Notes: generated by a model not told the origin, from the letters alone. A stretch of DNA of 64,000 bases from Isoetes taiwanensis (GCA_021234155.1 JAJEKV010000071.1:124001-188000), one strand, 5' to 3'. Shown: positions 45,348-56,913, counted from the stretch's first letter. Translations and numbers: made by a program.

Positions 45348-45897
45348 TGTTAGATATAGTGCAGATGTGTGAAGGGATACACTAGTTGTGAAGAGGAATC
45401 CAATGATCAAAGTGGAGACTAGGTGAGTTAAATGTTTGATGAAGGCAACTATTTGTGAAGTCATATTGAATGCATAAGAAGAATACTAAGTTCAATGGTT
45501 CGAAGTTAAATAATGGCCTAGGTTCAAACCTTATGGTCGGGGATATCATAGAAATACATATTCAGTTATTTATAGTTATATGAAGTGGTCGAATGGAATC
45601 AATCGAACTCCTACAGGAGAGGCGACCGAGTTGGATTGATCCGAAACCGCCTGCAAGCGGCTAGGATCGGATCCATATATTGAAATCTAAGAGTATTCGA
45701 GGAGTGAGCAGAAGTGCGATGTCGTCTGCAGAGGAATGAGTTATATTCCTTGTTTTATTGACTCATTGAAATTGCAGTAGTTTGGGATTTGAATCTATTG
45801 TTAAGGCTTTGTATAGCTTAACTAATAGGATTGAAGTTAGTTGCCAATATTTAGCTTAGAATTGTTGCTTCTAAGTTGATACTCACGTTGTTTAACA
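45348..45897 (+). repeat. Copia 3' LTR
   Basis: 550 bp, co-linear with the 5' LTR, TGTTAG...TTTAACA. It is preceded directly by the foldback element instead of a polypurine tract, so the tract was displaced or lost. Confidence 0.9.
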
Positions 45898-47420
45898 AGG
45901 TCTCCAATCATTAATGGTAGAAGGCTACTTAACCTTAGGAATCAAGGAAATGCATGCGGCATTCAAGATCCTATCCATTTGAGAAGATTGCAAAGAACTC
46001 AAGATACATTACCAGGACGAGACTCACCACCCACTCGAATAAATCGAAAGAACTCCATTGGGGATGCCATCCAGCCAGTGACATTTATCCTTGGCCATGC
46101 ACATACATGCCTCAGCTAAATCCTCTCGGAGCCTCTTGCTCCAAGCTCTCCGCTGGTGAGAATAGATGGCTTAACCCCCCAAAACAAGCCGTATCTCTCA
46201 CGCTCATAGGGAAGAGTGCGTTGTGCGAAAACCGAGAAATGAGCATGCACATACCCCACAAATCAGTGGGATCCTCAAAGTCACGCCATCCGGGCAAAGC
46301 AAGGGGCGCCATAGATCTTTATATCACGGTACTAAAGGCGCTCACGGCGAGAAGAACAAGCCGAACTTGGTCCCCTCCTTCAACCAGGTGGGCCGCCTTC
46401 CGCAGCGCCTCTGCACTTTAACCTGCTCGAGGAGCAACAATACGCTGCATTCTCCCTAATGCCATGGGAAGGCTCAGCCGAATCTTCTCCAACTCGATAG
46501 AGACCATGCAACTCACATCGCTCCTGCTACACCACGCTACCTACCAAAGACCTTGGCAAAAGCGCTTCACCACGCCAATGCGGTCACCATACGGACATAC
46601 CCTTGAGGAGATGAAAAGGTATCAAGCCATAACTCCCGCATCGGGGCCGAAATCCCGATCGTAAAGGCGGGTGTTCAAAGCGGAACAGATCCTAGAGGGC
46701 CGAGAGGCAATCGCACCCGCCTTCGACAAAAGCCGAGGGTAAAGATCAGAAATGGAGGTAGATGCGAGAATGTTATTCCGGCGCAAAGAGGGCACACCAT
46801 CCAATGCGCATGGGGAAGCATAGCACCGGTCATGCCTAGTATACGCCCACGACCAATCTGCCTATTACAATAGGTGAAAGACAAGTCCCTGGGGACCTCA
46901 ACCAAGGCCAAATCCTGCAACAAACGAGACCACACTGGTCCCTCTCAAACCCATGCACAACCCACGGGTTCGCAAACAGGCGATCCTCTACTCGCTCTAC
47001 CATATTGAAGTCCCCTAACGGCGACCTGCCGACACAGAACCCATCAAGGGCTGCGAACTTATTCCAGACTCAGGCCCATAAAGCACCCTGGCGAGAAGGC
47101 TGATTAGGGGCATAAATATTAACAATCCCCACTCTTGCCCTCCCTCCAACCAAACACATCTGCAGAGCACATGCATTGACTGCACATCCATCCTCCAAGC
47201 AATAAGAGTACCCCCACTAGTCCGCCCAAAAGAAGAAGCAATAGAGGCAAGCGCCTACCGGCCATATTCATGAGCCGGACATATCACCCATGTGACACTT
47301 ATGCTCTGAATGCAAACAATATCAGGGACCAAATCTAGAAGTGCCAAAGAAACCGGGCCCTCTTTACTACTAGAGGACGCACCCCTCGCACATTCCAACT
47401 AAGGATCGACCCATTCATCC
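45898..47420 (-). pseudogene. LINE endonuclease and first part of reverse transcriptase
   Basis: On the minus strand ILSWNVRGVRPLV at about 47410-47370 is the canonical start of a plant LINE ORF2 endonuclease. Decayed sequence follows. At the end near the Copia junction, ACISLIPKV and then INDWRP (about 45950-45899) mark the reverse transcriptase finger block, which continues as ISLLSFVYKI across the insertion at 38940. Many stops are present. Confidence 0.7.
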
Positions 47421-47596
47421 AGGAGGAGAAGTGTCCGACCCCACATGCCTACCCACCGGACCATCAGGCCTCCACGAGTCATAATCTAGAGCAGGAGGAT
47501 TAATCAAAGAATGTGACCCACAGCGGCTCACGTGACATTCCACTTCCAACACGTGTTGGAAGTCCCCGTGCACCTCCATAGAGTCATGGGCCCACA

Positions 47597-49117
47597 CTAG
47601 TCTCTACCTCCGGCTGGGGCTGCTCCCACCTCATGCTTAGCACATACCGCTCTGGGGACATCCCCAGCGGGATCCACCGGCCCTCCCCCGGCCACGTCCT
47701 CAGACCTAGCCACAACCAAATCATCACGAGGCCCTCCCACGAGGCCACCACTTCCCCCTAGCCCCGCCATCCAATGGGCGGCCCGGTGCTTTGCCCGGCC
47801 TCGTCCCACACCACCTCTCCCAACCACACCACCTCGTCCAACTCCACTCCAGCGCACCGCGAGTCCCTCGCCTATTGCCTCGGGGAATGAGGAATCCAGG
47901 CCCCCCGCATAAGCACCCTTAGCCCCTACCACATCACAAGCACCAACGGGATCATCAACGGGTCGGATGGTAGCACAATAGATGGAAACATCCGCCCCGG
48001 ATCTTTGAGCCATTCAAAAGCTTCAATCGGAAGAGAAAATGCCGGGGACCACTACGCCCGAAAAGAGAATGGGCACGGGCTGCAAAGCAAGCGAGCAGCA
48101 ACACAGATCTTGGGGACACGCATAACAGAATGAGCCAAATATACACCCGAGGCCATTAGCCATAGAAACCAAGAAATCGGGCACCATCGGATCGGGAGGA
48201 AGATCCCGAATCTGAACCAACACAGATTTTACTTCCGTCAAAGAATCAAGGACATTGCCGAGTATAATGCGATACAACACATAAGATTCACCCAAAGTAT
48301 CCACCTCCCGACTAACCAATTGCCGCACGGAAGAGACCTTAGCCTCAAACATGATTATGAAGAAATTATTTGGTAGGAATTTCGAGACCGATACCTGGCA
48401 AAACCAATCCGCCTCGATGGATGGTAACCAAGCCAAGAGCTAAACCTCCTCGTGTCCAATATGTAACCCGTGAAGTAGCCCAATACCGCAAATGAAACTA
48501 GATTCTCAATGGTCTGAACATGCCTGGTATGATCAATATCTATCCATGGAGTCTTTGGAAGAGCTGCCTGTAGGTCAACAGAGTGATGATCCTCCACAAA
48601 TTTCAGAGCCTCTTGAACACAGGCAGTCCTACACTCCGGAGCCTTGCGCTTGATCCAATCTGAAAACTCCGGCCGAGTGATGCGAGCAACAATGTCATTG
48701 TTCGCGGCCAGGCAAGCCCACGAGTTGGGGCTGCCTGGCACCGAGAGGTATCCGGGGCACCCGAGGAGGCACATCAGCTACATGCACCCTAAAAGTGGGC
48801 GCATCACCAGCAAGTGATCCCTTCCCAAGCACAGGGGAAGAGGGCATCACAGATTCAGTTTCCAAAGGGGGCATACTTGATGGAATCAAGACCGGAGTCT
48901 CCAAAACACAATCTACTGGGGTTTCAGAATTATATTGAGAGGAAGAGCAATCCACATACCTCTCAATCGAAGGGGATTCCAAGAGCTCCCTCATCTCTGC
49001 CACCAATTGCATGCCACTTCCTACAGCCCGTGCCTCTTCATGCATGCCGAGACCCGTGCCCTTCCCCTTTACTGGAGGATTCTTCCTCCTCACCATCTCC
49101 CTTGGCTTCAGCCCCAA
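47597..49117 (-). pseudogene. LINE ORF1 (nucleic-acid-binding protein), broken
   Basis: Minus-strand frames at 49117-48695, 48774-48355, 48436-48023 and 48013-47597 overlap in sequence as one decayed ORF1. The middle has a DUF4283-like pattern (FEAKVSSVRQLVSREVDTLG; SVLVQIRDLPPDP). The C-terminal part is Gly/Arg-rich (RGGVVGRGGVGRGRAKH). Plant L1 ORF1 proteins bind the element RNA. No intact CCHC knuckle was found. Confidence 0.6.
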
Positions 49118-49353
49118 CTATGAGGCTCAATCGATCCCCCATCAGCCTGTCTGGCAGGAGCCATGACATTCAAACCAGTCCGGAAATCAGTTGTTTGTGG
49201 CAACAAGCCACATGCAAAACAGCTGATGCTATATATCTTCGGAAAGAGCTCGGAGCAAGCTTTCCAACGAGCCCAAGCACGGCAAAATCTGACACCAGAT
49301 AAGAGAGATATCGCCGATCAAAGTTTCGCAAAATAGAATATCTTATCTATAGC

Positions 49354-51263
49354 CTTTTTCTCGAGCTCAATCCAAACTAATAATCATCCCAATGATAATG
49401 CCTCGACCCCTTCCATAAATATCAAAAGTATATTATCTTATGCCCCTTCTTTATATATACTTGGGGAAACATTAGGATTAATATTCACATACTACCATGG
49501 CACTTCCATGCATCCAGCACCACCCTGCTCCGGGAGGCTAGCAACTACTACTCTAGCAATCTGTCCTAGGATTATAAATCTCAGCCCAAACCACTAGAGT
49601 TCTCCAACCAGGCAAAACGGCAAATTCTCTAAGAACATGCATACAATCTCTTTTCTTCCATATTTCTTCTGAAGGCAAATACAAAATACTGACCTATATG
49701 CAACTCTAGAGTGGGTACCTTCTATGATGTAGATTGCAGAAGTCATAAAATTGGGGTTACAAATTCCAATGTACAGACTATAGTTGACAACACAAGTGTT
49801 AGAAATACTTGAATACTTATATACTAACTACGAGTTGCATGGTGTATATCTTTAGTTGCAAGCAATTTATAAATATGCTTTGAAGCTACGGCTACGATGT
49901 TGTGCTTCGAACAAATAATAAATCAAGAGCTAATCTAAAAGTGATCTAAAGCTCTTTTACCTGGGAGTGCGATAATGCATGCAATTCTTATGTAGGAGAC
50001 CATCTAACAGTAGATACCATCATTAGGCATATATACAACTGGAATTGGCCAGCTCTCTCATAAATTGTTGTTAAGTCCATATATGTATAACCAGGATGCC
50101 CCTGAGAAAGCAAGGTATTGGCCAGCCCTCTCAAAGTTCTTTTCCTCATTCTATATACGTTTAACACTTCATGTTTCATGCCTTGGAAGAGCATTCAGTG
50201 CATATGATGCAATCATGGAATGCAATAAAACACCAGACTACAATACCTGTAAAGATCTCAACTCCCATTTTTTCTAGCTAAGAGCTTGAAAACAATCGAA
50301 GGCACAGGTCTCCATCTCAAAATCACACCAAAAATCTTCTTGCCAGAAGTCGGCACAACCAAACACTACATAGAACAATAACAAGAAGAACAAGAAGGGC
50401 CCTCATAAGTCAGCATCTTGATGGAGATGTGGATTTTGTCTTGATGGGTTCAGTACACGAAAGAAAACAAAACTGAAGTCCCGTCACCAGAGCCAAAAAA
50501 TGATAAGATGCTCCAAAGTAAAGGCGAATCTGAAATATATCAGCAACAAAAAAAATCCAGCACCCAAATCCCAAGGAAAAAGAGGAAACATGGGCCTCCG
50601 CATCGCGAGGATCTCCGGAAGACCATGCGAAGTGGAATTTTCTGTACTTTCTAATTTTCCTACCTGTAGATGCGGAATTAGAAAGATCTAACAGCATAGA
50701 ATCATTTTGGCCTATGTGGCATGATACGTGGCATAGCTAGAATCACAGCAAATCGGTCACCTCGAGTTAGGCAACCCTCCAAAAAAAAAATATGTGAAAA
50801 ACATTGCAAAGGTTACGGGCCACGAAGTTGCATGCTCTGTTCTAAAACAAGTTGCACTTTCAATAGTTGCGCTGTCTAATAAAGGCCATGTTGAAATGCG
50901 GCTCCGGATTTAGTGTATTATTACCAGCCATACAAATTTGCGTCCTACAATAGATCTTGGATACGGGCTTACTCTTCCTCAGAAGTTTCAAAGGCCTAAC
51001 TTCAATACCAAGTAAGCTGCTTCAGTAAGAGATATATATTACTTAGGGTTCTGCTTTCAACCTACAAAATCCGACATTTTATGCGATCCTTTTTTCATTT
51101 CAAGCATACCAATCTGCCCGGAGTAAAAGAATGTACAGATGGCTGAGCTCTAGGAGCAAAATCGTGTGTGATAATTGCTGGTGTGCATATCTTCCTCCTC
51201 ATTAGTTTTTTTTTTTATTGATTTCAAAAGCAGAAGGGGATTTGTTCTTTTACACCGGAAAGC
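49354..51263. other. Spacer and upstream region of the ATL gene
   Basis: 49354-49490 continues the host repeat interrupted by the LINE. The rest has no recognisable gene. ATTGGCCAGC(C/T)CTCTCA occurs twice (about 50046 and 50118). A long T run followed by TTGATTTCAAAAGCAG at 51208-51233 resembles an intron 3' end, so the ATL gene may have an intron in its 5' untranslated region. Confidence 0.4.
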
Positions 51264-52199
51264 ATGAGCACAGATGCCAGTCCGGTTCCTGTAGGCACTA
51301 TAGATGATACAGATTTCAGCTCGTTAGGCTGTTCTTTCAAACCAACTATGGCAATAGTTCTAGTAGTAATGGTGGTACTGTTTCTTTTTCTGGGTATGGT
51401 TCTCGTGTATATAAGGAAAATCAATGCTGGGGTTGCTAATGGTAATCCTGTGAATTGGCAGCAGGATAATGGGTGTCATGGCATGGACCCTGATATGGTG
51501 AAGAAATTTCCAATCAGAAGGTATGCATCTGTAAAAAGGCTGGGATTAGGCAAGGAAGAATATGAATGTGTGGTATGTTTGACAGAATTTAAAGAGGATG
51601 ACAAGCTAAGGTTGCTTTCTGAATGTGGCCACTCTTTCCATCCAGATTGCATAGATAAGTGGCTTCGTTGCCATACCACATGTCCTCTTTGCAGGCACAG
51701 TTTAGGCCCTGTTGTAGCTACCAGTTGTGATCCTTCCTCAGCTTCCAACCCGAATTCTTATCCTGTTCAAGAATTATCATCTGCGCAGCAGCGAACATTA
51801 TCTAATCAACACAGGGTAGCTGATGATCAAAACATGCCTGCTGTGCGCTCTCTCTCACATAATTCTGAGTCTTTGAGAATGGCTGCTCAGGATATTGAAA
51901 CAGACAAAAGTGCATCAGTATATTCATCGAGCACGCTTGCAGAGGGATCCTCTTCTAGTTCTAAAAACTTCACATCTGTAAATTCTTCCACAAGTAGGCC
52001 AAATGATTTTTCTGACATAAGGGATTCAAGTATATGTGTAAATATCATGGGTTCAGTGACCAATGAAAAGGGGCAGATTATGATAAGGCCTGCAACATCT
52101 TCAAGTCATAACATAGATCTGGAAAAGGGCAACTTCATGTCAGAAGAACATTCTTGTTTAGCATTGCAAACTTCTGCCTCTGATCTGAAGACCAGCTAG
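51264..52199 (+). CDS. ATL-type RING-H2 E3 ubiquitin ligase
   Basis: A single uninterrupted frame of 311 residues starts at ATG 51264. One transmembrane segment lies at about residues 28-50 (MAIVLVVMVVLFLFLGMVLV). The GLD-type motif is present in altered form as GMDPDMVKKFP (residues about 74-84). The RING-H2 domain follows at about residues 101-143: CVVCLTEF, CGHSFHPDCIDKWL and CPLCR give the C3H2C3 order and the Trp expected for E2 contact. The remaining 165 residues are Ser-rich and probably disordered. ATL ligases are membrane-anchored enzymes of plant ubiquitination and are usually intronless, as here. Among window genes it is one of only two that look fully intact. The exact ATL subgroup and substrate cannot be told. 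Confidence 0.92.
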   Translation: MSTDASPVPVGTIDDTDFSSLGCSFKPTMAIVLVVMVVLFLFLGMVLVYIRKINAGVANGNPVNWQQDNGCHGMDPDMVKKFPIRRYASVKRLGLGKEEYECVVCLTEFKEDDKLRLLSECGHSFHPDCIDKWLRCHTTCPLCRHSLGPVVATSCDPSSASNPNSYPVQELSSAQQRTLSNQHRVADDQNMPAVRSLSHNSESLRMAAQDIETDKSASVYSSSTLAEGSSSSSKNFTSVNSSTSRPNDFSDIRDSSICVNIMGSVTNEKGQIMIRPATSSSHNIDLEKGNFMSEEHSCLALQTSASDLKTS

Positions 52200-53581
52200 T
52201 CTCAAGGAGAGACATCTGCCCATCATAAACTCTGCTTCCCACAGTTTTATTGTTCATGCACATAAAGGACAGGCTTTCCCATTGTATTCGTTTGATTAAT
52301 TCATTGTTGGTATCTTTGTTCTTCTATCAAGGCAAGAAGTCTTTTTTCGCATTGTGCAAGAAAGAATTGTTTTTATGAGAACCCTCTGTCATTTATGTAG
52401 TTATTCTTGCTATACTTGTGGCACTTTGAATGCTGCTCAATTGGGCAAGCAGGTCAAAGCAGCAGGCGGTGTTTGATGTGGAATTGCATTGTTCAAGTAG
52501 ATTAGGTTTTGCTGGAATTAGAGGGAGGTAATAAGGGACATGCATAGTCTAGAAGCACAAGAAAAGATATGTAAAGTTTAGATTGTAAGAGCCATCAGGT
52601 ATTTTTATTATATTGTCCGATATAGCTAATACTTAGGCAACGACTTTCACATTTCATGTACTTGTGTTGTTTCATTTATGTATTATATAATCATTGCTTT
52701 CTTAATGGTTCATTTTGTTAAGCACTTCCCTTCGTTTGTTTATTTCTTCAGCATATTCAAATCAAGCACCTGGAACATGGCTGAGGACATCCCAAATGGT
52801 CGCACCTCTTCCCCCTTCTTTACCGCACCTTCATGAAGAAACCCATTCCAGGCTGACGTGCAAGAGCTAAGGCATGCATCAAGAGCGCCATAACCGGAGC
52901 TGAGAAATTGGCAGAAATCGCCATAGCTGAAGCGCCAAGGCAGAGTACTCCAAGTCGGCAATAACCATGCATCTAAAAAACCCAAAGCCGCTACATAGCA
53001 TCTGAAGAATATTATCCTTTCAACCACTCTTTTTGACTTATGTGTACAGTCAAATCAAATCATCAGGACTTAATTCAACAGTTCCATAACACTGATCTAA
53101 ACAAAAGCTACTCTTTAATTTTTCTTTAATTTTTCGAAAACAACAATAATCAATGTAAAGTATCCAAGCCATGTTGCATGGTTGCTAATGTCAAATGAAA
53201 GCCATCGTGGCGAACCAAAAGCACGCCAGCTGCTACAGGTCTGATTGGACTAAGAAATGGTTGGCCATATTGGCGATTGCTAGCCAATAGAGAACGATTC
53301 TGCAGAACTTAGAGCCGTTTTTTTCTCTGTTCTACCTCAGAACAACTTACTTTTCAACTATCTAATTCAGAATAGAGCAGCTTTATTTTCAATCACTCAG
53401 CTCAGACTATTTCTACTCACAGCCAAATGCTGCAGAGCTTAGAGCTTTTGCAGAACTTAGAACTTCACGGCAACATAGCAGAGCTTAGAGTCTTTGCTAT
53501 TTTAACGACCCAGCTTAGCAGAGCTTTGGAACCCTCTGGAAAAAAGAAACGCTTCCTTGTTTGAAACGTTTGAACTCCTAC
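52200..53581. other. ATL 3' region and spacer
   Basis: The first part is the ATL 3' untranslated region; its segment at about 52570-52690 resembles 61500-61625. Minus-strand frames at 52740-53027 do not resemble a known protein. At 53290-53530 the words CAGA(A/G)CTTAGAG recur at irregular spacing (about eight times). Confidence 0.45.
52570..52690 (+). repeat. Dispersed repeat in ATL 3' region, copy 1
   Basis: AAAGTTTAGATT, ATATAGCTAATA(C/T)TTA and CTTGTGTTGTTT(C/T)ATTTA are shared in order with 61500-61625. One possibility is that the second place holds a remnant of a duplicated ATL 3' region. Confidence 0.45.
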
Positions 53582-53584
53582 TTA

Positions 53585-54510
53585 GGCCCCTTTTCCATGG
53601 CACATATGTCTTAAATTTAGCTGATTATTATTGGGCCACATAAGCAAATGTGATAGTTTTCCCACGACAACTTTTCAGACATGTCCTAAATGCATGCCGT
53701 ACAACTCTAATGTCTTATTTTCTTCCGGGGGATTTTCCCGCCACAAAATAAGACAACGAATCATAACCAATCAGAGGTCAAGACAACGAATCATAACCAA
53801 TCAGAGGTCAAGTTCGCCGCAATTCAAGGTTGTCGCAGAAAAGAGGAAAGTAGAAGCATGCGAATCGAAAGATGATCGGTCGAAAGGTTTTTGAAGCAGA
53901 TTTTTGAAGCATCTGTGGTTGGATTTAGTTTTTTGAAACAACCTATTTGCAGATTCCATTGTAAAGATTCGATCTGTTTTTCAGATTTTTGAAGCACCTG
54001 TTCGATTCGGTTTTTTCGAAAGAGCCTGTTTTGCAAAGAAGCCATAGCTGCATCAAACAAATGGATTTACAGGCTTGAAAGCCCCGTTCCAGTTTAGATT
54101 TCTGCTCTGGGCTTGAAAGCCCTGTTCCGGTGATCCATGAAGCTTCTATTCTTGCTCTGGGATTGCCATAGTTGCATCAAACAGGTCGGATTGCGAACAG
54201 ATTGGTTTACAAAAGCTTTGATTCTCGCTCCTGGTAGATTGCTCCTGATAGGTTGCTTCGATTCTTTGCTTCTGGTGGATTGCTCCTGATGGATTTCTCC
54301 TAGTATCTCTAGATATCTCCAGATAGATTGCTGTAGCAACCTCTTTGCTCCAAGATTCGAAAAAATCTGGAAAATGGTGGTCTGTCGAAAAGCTAGATTA
54401 TAAGACAGGTCTTATTAGCACATGTCTTATATTTCAGTAATGGAGAATCCATTCTTTTAGGAGGTGTCTTATGTATGACGTGGAGCTGGCATGGAGCTCA
54501 AAAGAAGGCC
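53585..54510. mobile_element. PIF/Harbinger-type MITE
   Basis: The termini GGCCCCTTTT and AAAAGAAGGCC are inverted, and the element is flanked by TTA on both sides (53582-53584 and 54511-54513), the target duplication typical of PIF/Harbinger and Tourist-like MITEs. It is 926 bp with no transposase. A 30-bp tandem duplication lies at 53751-53810. Words such as GATTTTTGAAGCA and GATTGCTCCTGAT(A/G)G repeat internally. Confidence 0.7.
53751..53810 (+). repeat. 30-bp perfect tandem duplication
   Basis: AGACAACGAATCATAACCAA followed by TCAGAGGTCA is present twice in direct succession without a mismatch, inside the MITE. Confidence 0.9.
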
Positions 54511-54699
54511 TTAGCTTTTTTGAAACAATGTAATTTCATTCAATCAATGTGTGTTGTTCAGTTACTGTAGCACCATCGTTGGAAAAAAAAAATTACAGCA
54601 CTTTTCTGATAACAAATAGATTCGGTATAAACAAACGTCAATTGACGAATTGTTACCAATGATTGCTTGGCAGAACACAAGAACCAGAGTTTCAATTTC

Positions 54700-54945
54700 G
54701 CTCTAAGTATCTTAAAATGGGTGCAAATTACAGACTGATGGATATTCCTATTAGTAATTGCATCAATAGTGACATTACAAAAATTTATGTTCGTACACAG
54801 TTCAACTCTACATCTTTGAATAGTCATATTTGCAGAGCTTACTCTGGCAATATGGTTGGGTTCAGAGATGATAGTTTTGTGGAAGTTTTAGCAGCTGAAC
54901 ACACCCTAGAAAATCAATTTTGGCGTCGGGTTAGATGGCAATGTT
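54700..54945 (+). pseudogene. ADP-glucose pyrophosphorylase small-subunit fragment
   Basis: The frame reads [19 protein letters not shown], then [29 protein letters not shown] and [14 protein letters not shown]. This matches the N-terminal nucleotidyltransferase part of AGPase, whose small subunit has GANYRLIDIPVSNC, TQFNSASLNRH and FVEVLAAQQSPEN at these places. AGPase makes ADP-glucose for starch synthesis in plastids. Only about 75 codons are present. There is no start, no G-x-G-T-R nucleotide-binding motif and no continuation, and the frame ends in unrelated sequence. It lies 190 bp after the MITE, so it is a stranded exon or fragment. Confidence 0.8.
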
Positions 54946-55060
54946 CTTCCCTCAAATGGTTGGAGCTGTCAAATTGTGTGCATAAAGAGTCAAAAGATTG
55001 ATGTTAACTTTGTGTTCAACCCAAAAATTACAAAAGTGTTAAGATTTGATCCAAGTTACT

Positions 55061-55154
55061 GTAGGCATGAGAAGTGCATCAGAAGTGCAGTCCCCATTCT
55101 TATGTTTGTAGGCATGAGAAGTGCATCAGAAGTGCAGTCCCCATTCTTATGTAT
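55061..55154 (+). repeat. 47-bp tandem duplication
   Basis: Two adjacent copies starting GTAGGCATGAGAAGTGCATC are almost identical. They follow the AGPase fragment. No gene is associated. Confidence 0.9.
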
Positions 55155-56364
55155 GAATCTGTTGAGAATGCTCTGTTTATTTGAACTACATGAGAGAAGA
55201 GCTTTTCTCATTTCATAGTTAGTCTTTGAAATCTAAGTAGCATTTAAATTTGCCTAATATTTTATTGAAAGTAGTTTACTCTAATACCCATGCAGTGCTA
55301 TAGTGATGCAGCGAACAGTGGATGCAAATTTGTCGCTTTTTAGGATCTAACTGTTAAGGAATTTTTTATTTTAAGGGCTGCAGAAAACTGTTGAAGTGAA
55401 ACAAAACTATTGGCGACACAAAAGGATTGTCGGACATGTTAAAGTATTGGACAAGTTAGATTTGGAACGAGGGCCCTAAAAAAAAGGGAGAAGAAAAATA
55501 CAACACAATTCAGGACGGCAGATTTGTGCTAAAGCCCAATCCGGCATCCGGTTCCAAGTTCTGGAAATTCCTGCATCTCCGTTCAAAATGAATTACCTCA
55601 ACAATTCGACTGCCACAGAATTACCTGACACATCTATGAAGAACAAAAACTCCAATTGGCTAATCAAGCCAGGACGATGCGACATCTTCTTGTGCCTCAG
55701 GGATTCTGATGCCTGATACTTGAAGGAAGCCTAATTGCTCTCTGAAAGCAATGTTACTTGCTCCTTAAGAAAAATCCAGTATGTACCTTTGAAAATCTAT
55801 CTCAGAACAGGGACGATCAACTTAGGGTTACGAAAACAAAAATTGGGGAGGCTTACATCAATCGACGGTCGCCACAGAAACAGGCCAGGTACCTGCTTGC
55901 GTGTTTAACAAATTCTAGAACGAACAAACAGACGCTCAACCATTCTAGTCCCTTTATATGCCCACAAAGATCAATCCATATGCTTCTAGAAGGATCGAGA
56001 TGCCACAAAATCGCAACAGTAGTTTCTAGAAAGACCGTCGCTCTTCTTAAATTGTTTGGTACCTACACGTGTACATTCCTAAACATAGAAATAAGCATAC
56101 ATGAACTTCATTCAAGCTGATCCCTTACATTCAAGCTGCTCCCTTATCGGCCATATTACAATTAGAGGTATAGTCATTGCTTTCTTAGTGGTTATGCTTC
56201 TTATTGTTATTTTTTTACCCTTGGATCATAGGAGATTCTATGGAATCTTCCACGTCAAGGGCCAGTGTATTTTATTACCTAAAACTCTTGCATGGATCTA
56301 TGGTGCAAGAACCATGGTGCTATTTTTGGAAAATTTGCCGGCAGGAACGACGCCAGCAACCATA
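55155..56364. other. Spacer, no gene recognised
   Basis: No known protein on either strand. The 120-codon frame at 55758 and the hydrophobic frame at 56101-56433 lack recognisable similarity, and the latter runs into the tandem duplication. Confidence 0.4.
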
Positions 56365-56620
56365 CCTCCGACGCTCACTGCCCTTCAGACTGAACAGTCG
56401 AAGGAACAAGATTCAAATGCATACGCCATTTGATTCATAAAAAAACATGGACTAATTTGCCACCTGCAATGGCGTCGAAAGCCAATGCTTTGCCTCCAAC
56501 GTTCACTGCCCCTCAGACTGAACAGTCGAAGAAACAAGATTCAAATGCATACGCCATTTGATTCGTAAAAAAACATCGACTAATTTGCCACTGCAATGGC
56601 GTCAAAAGCCAATGCTTTGA
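56365..56620 (+). repeat. 128-bp tandem duplication
   Basis: Units 56365-56492 and 56493-56620 share CAGACTGAACAGTCGAAG, CAAATGCATACGCCATTTGA and GCAATGGCGTC(G/A)AAAGCCAA, with few differences. Confidence 0.85.
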
Positions 56621-56913
56621 CTTTCTGGTGACTGCCAAAAACTTTTTGACCTCAATAGGATACTTTGCCGCCCAACGTGATGAGGTTCCAATAAAACCAG
56701 TCAGACCTTGGCATAAACCCTCAAATCTGGAGATAAGTCGGGTCTGGGAAGGAAGAATCCAGCAAACAATAGGGATGCAGATAAAAGAAAGAATCTGCCA
56801 GAATTGGCATGCATCGAGGTTGTGCCTTCAGCCACATACCTTCTAATTATGTTCTGCAATTGTTGAAAGGCCAGGGTATTACATTCATCTACCTAAATAG
56901 TATTTTGATGAAG

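Larger units (their letters stand above)
38957..45897 (+). mobile_element. Copia LTR retrotransposon, decayed coding region
   Basis: LTRs of 551 and 550 bp, a tRNA-iMet primer-binding site right after the 5' LTR, and coding order gag, protease, integrase, reverse transcriptase, RNase H make this Copia (Pseudoviridae-type order). It lies inside the minus-strand LINE. The 3' LTR is followed by AGGTC (45898-45902), and AGGCC occurs at 38937-38941, 15 bp before the 5' LTR. This may be an imperfect target duplication with extra bases, so the 5' junction is not clean. A foldback element lies just before the 3' LTR. Confidence 0.9.
36597..49334 (-). mobile_element. Near full-length LINE on the minus strand, split by a Copia element
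   Basis: A T run at about 36597-36612 is the poly(A) tail on the minus strand. GATATTATCTATGGTC (36581-36596) and GAATATCTTATCTATAGCC (49335-49353) are the diverged target-site duplication. The uninterrupted copy of the host site at 36290-36320 confirms the junction. ORF1 and the endonuclease start lie in 49117-45898, and the reverse transcriptase and C-terminal part in 38956-36660. The split falls within the conserved NDWRP-ISLL block of the reverse transcriptase. LINE sequence totals about 5.8 kb, which is normal for a complete plant L1-type element. Both ORFs are broken. Confidence 0.8.

Noticed and set aside
46223..46664. Short + strand ORFs
   Set aside because: They are opposite-strand shadows of the LINE ORF2 5' part.
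49988..50697. Short ORFs upstream of the ATL gene
   Set aside because: No similarity, overlapping on both strands, AT-rich surroundings.
56101..56433. 110-residue ORF with a hydrophobic segment
   Set aside because: It runs into the 128-bp tandem duplication and has no recognisable similarity or conserved neighbour.
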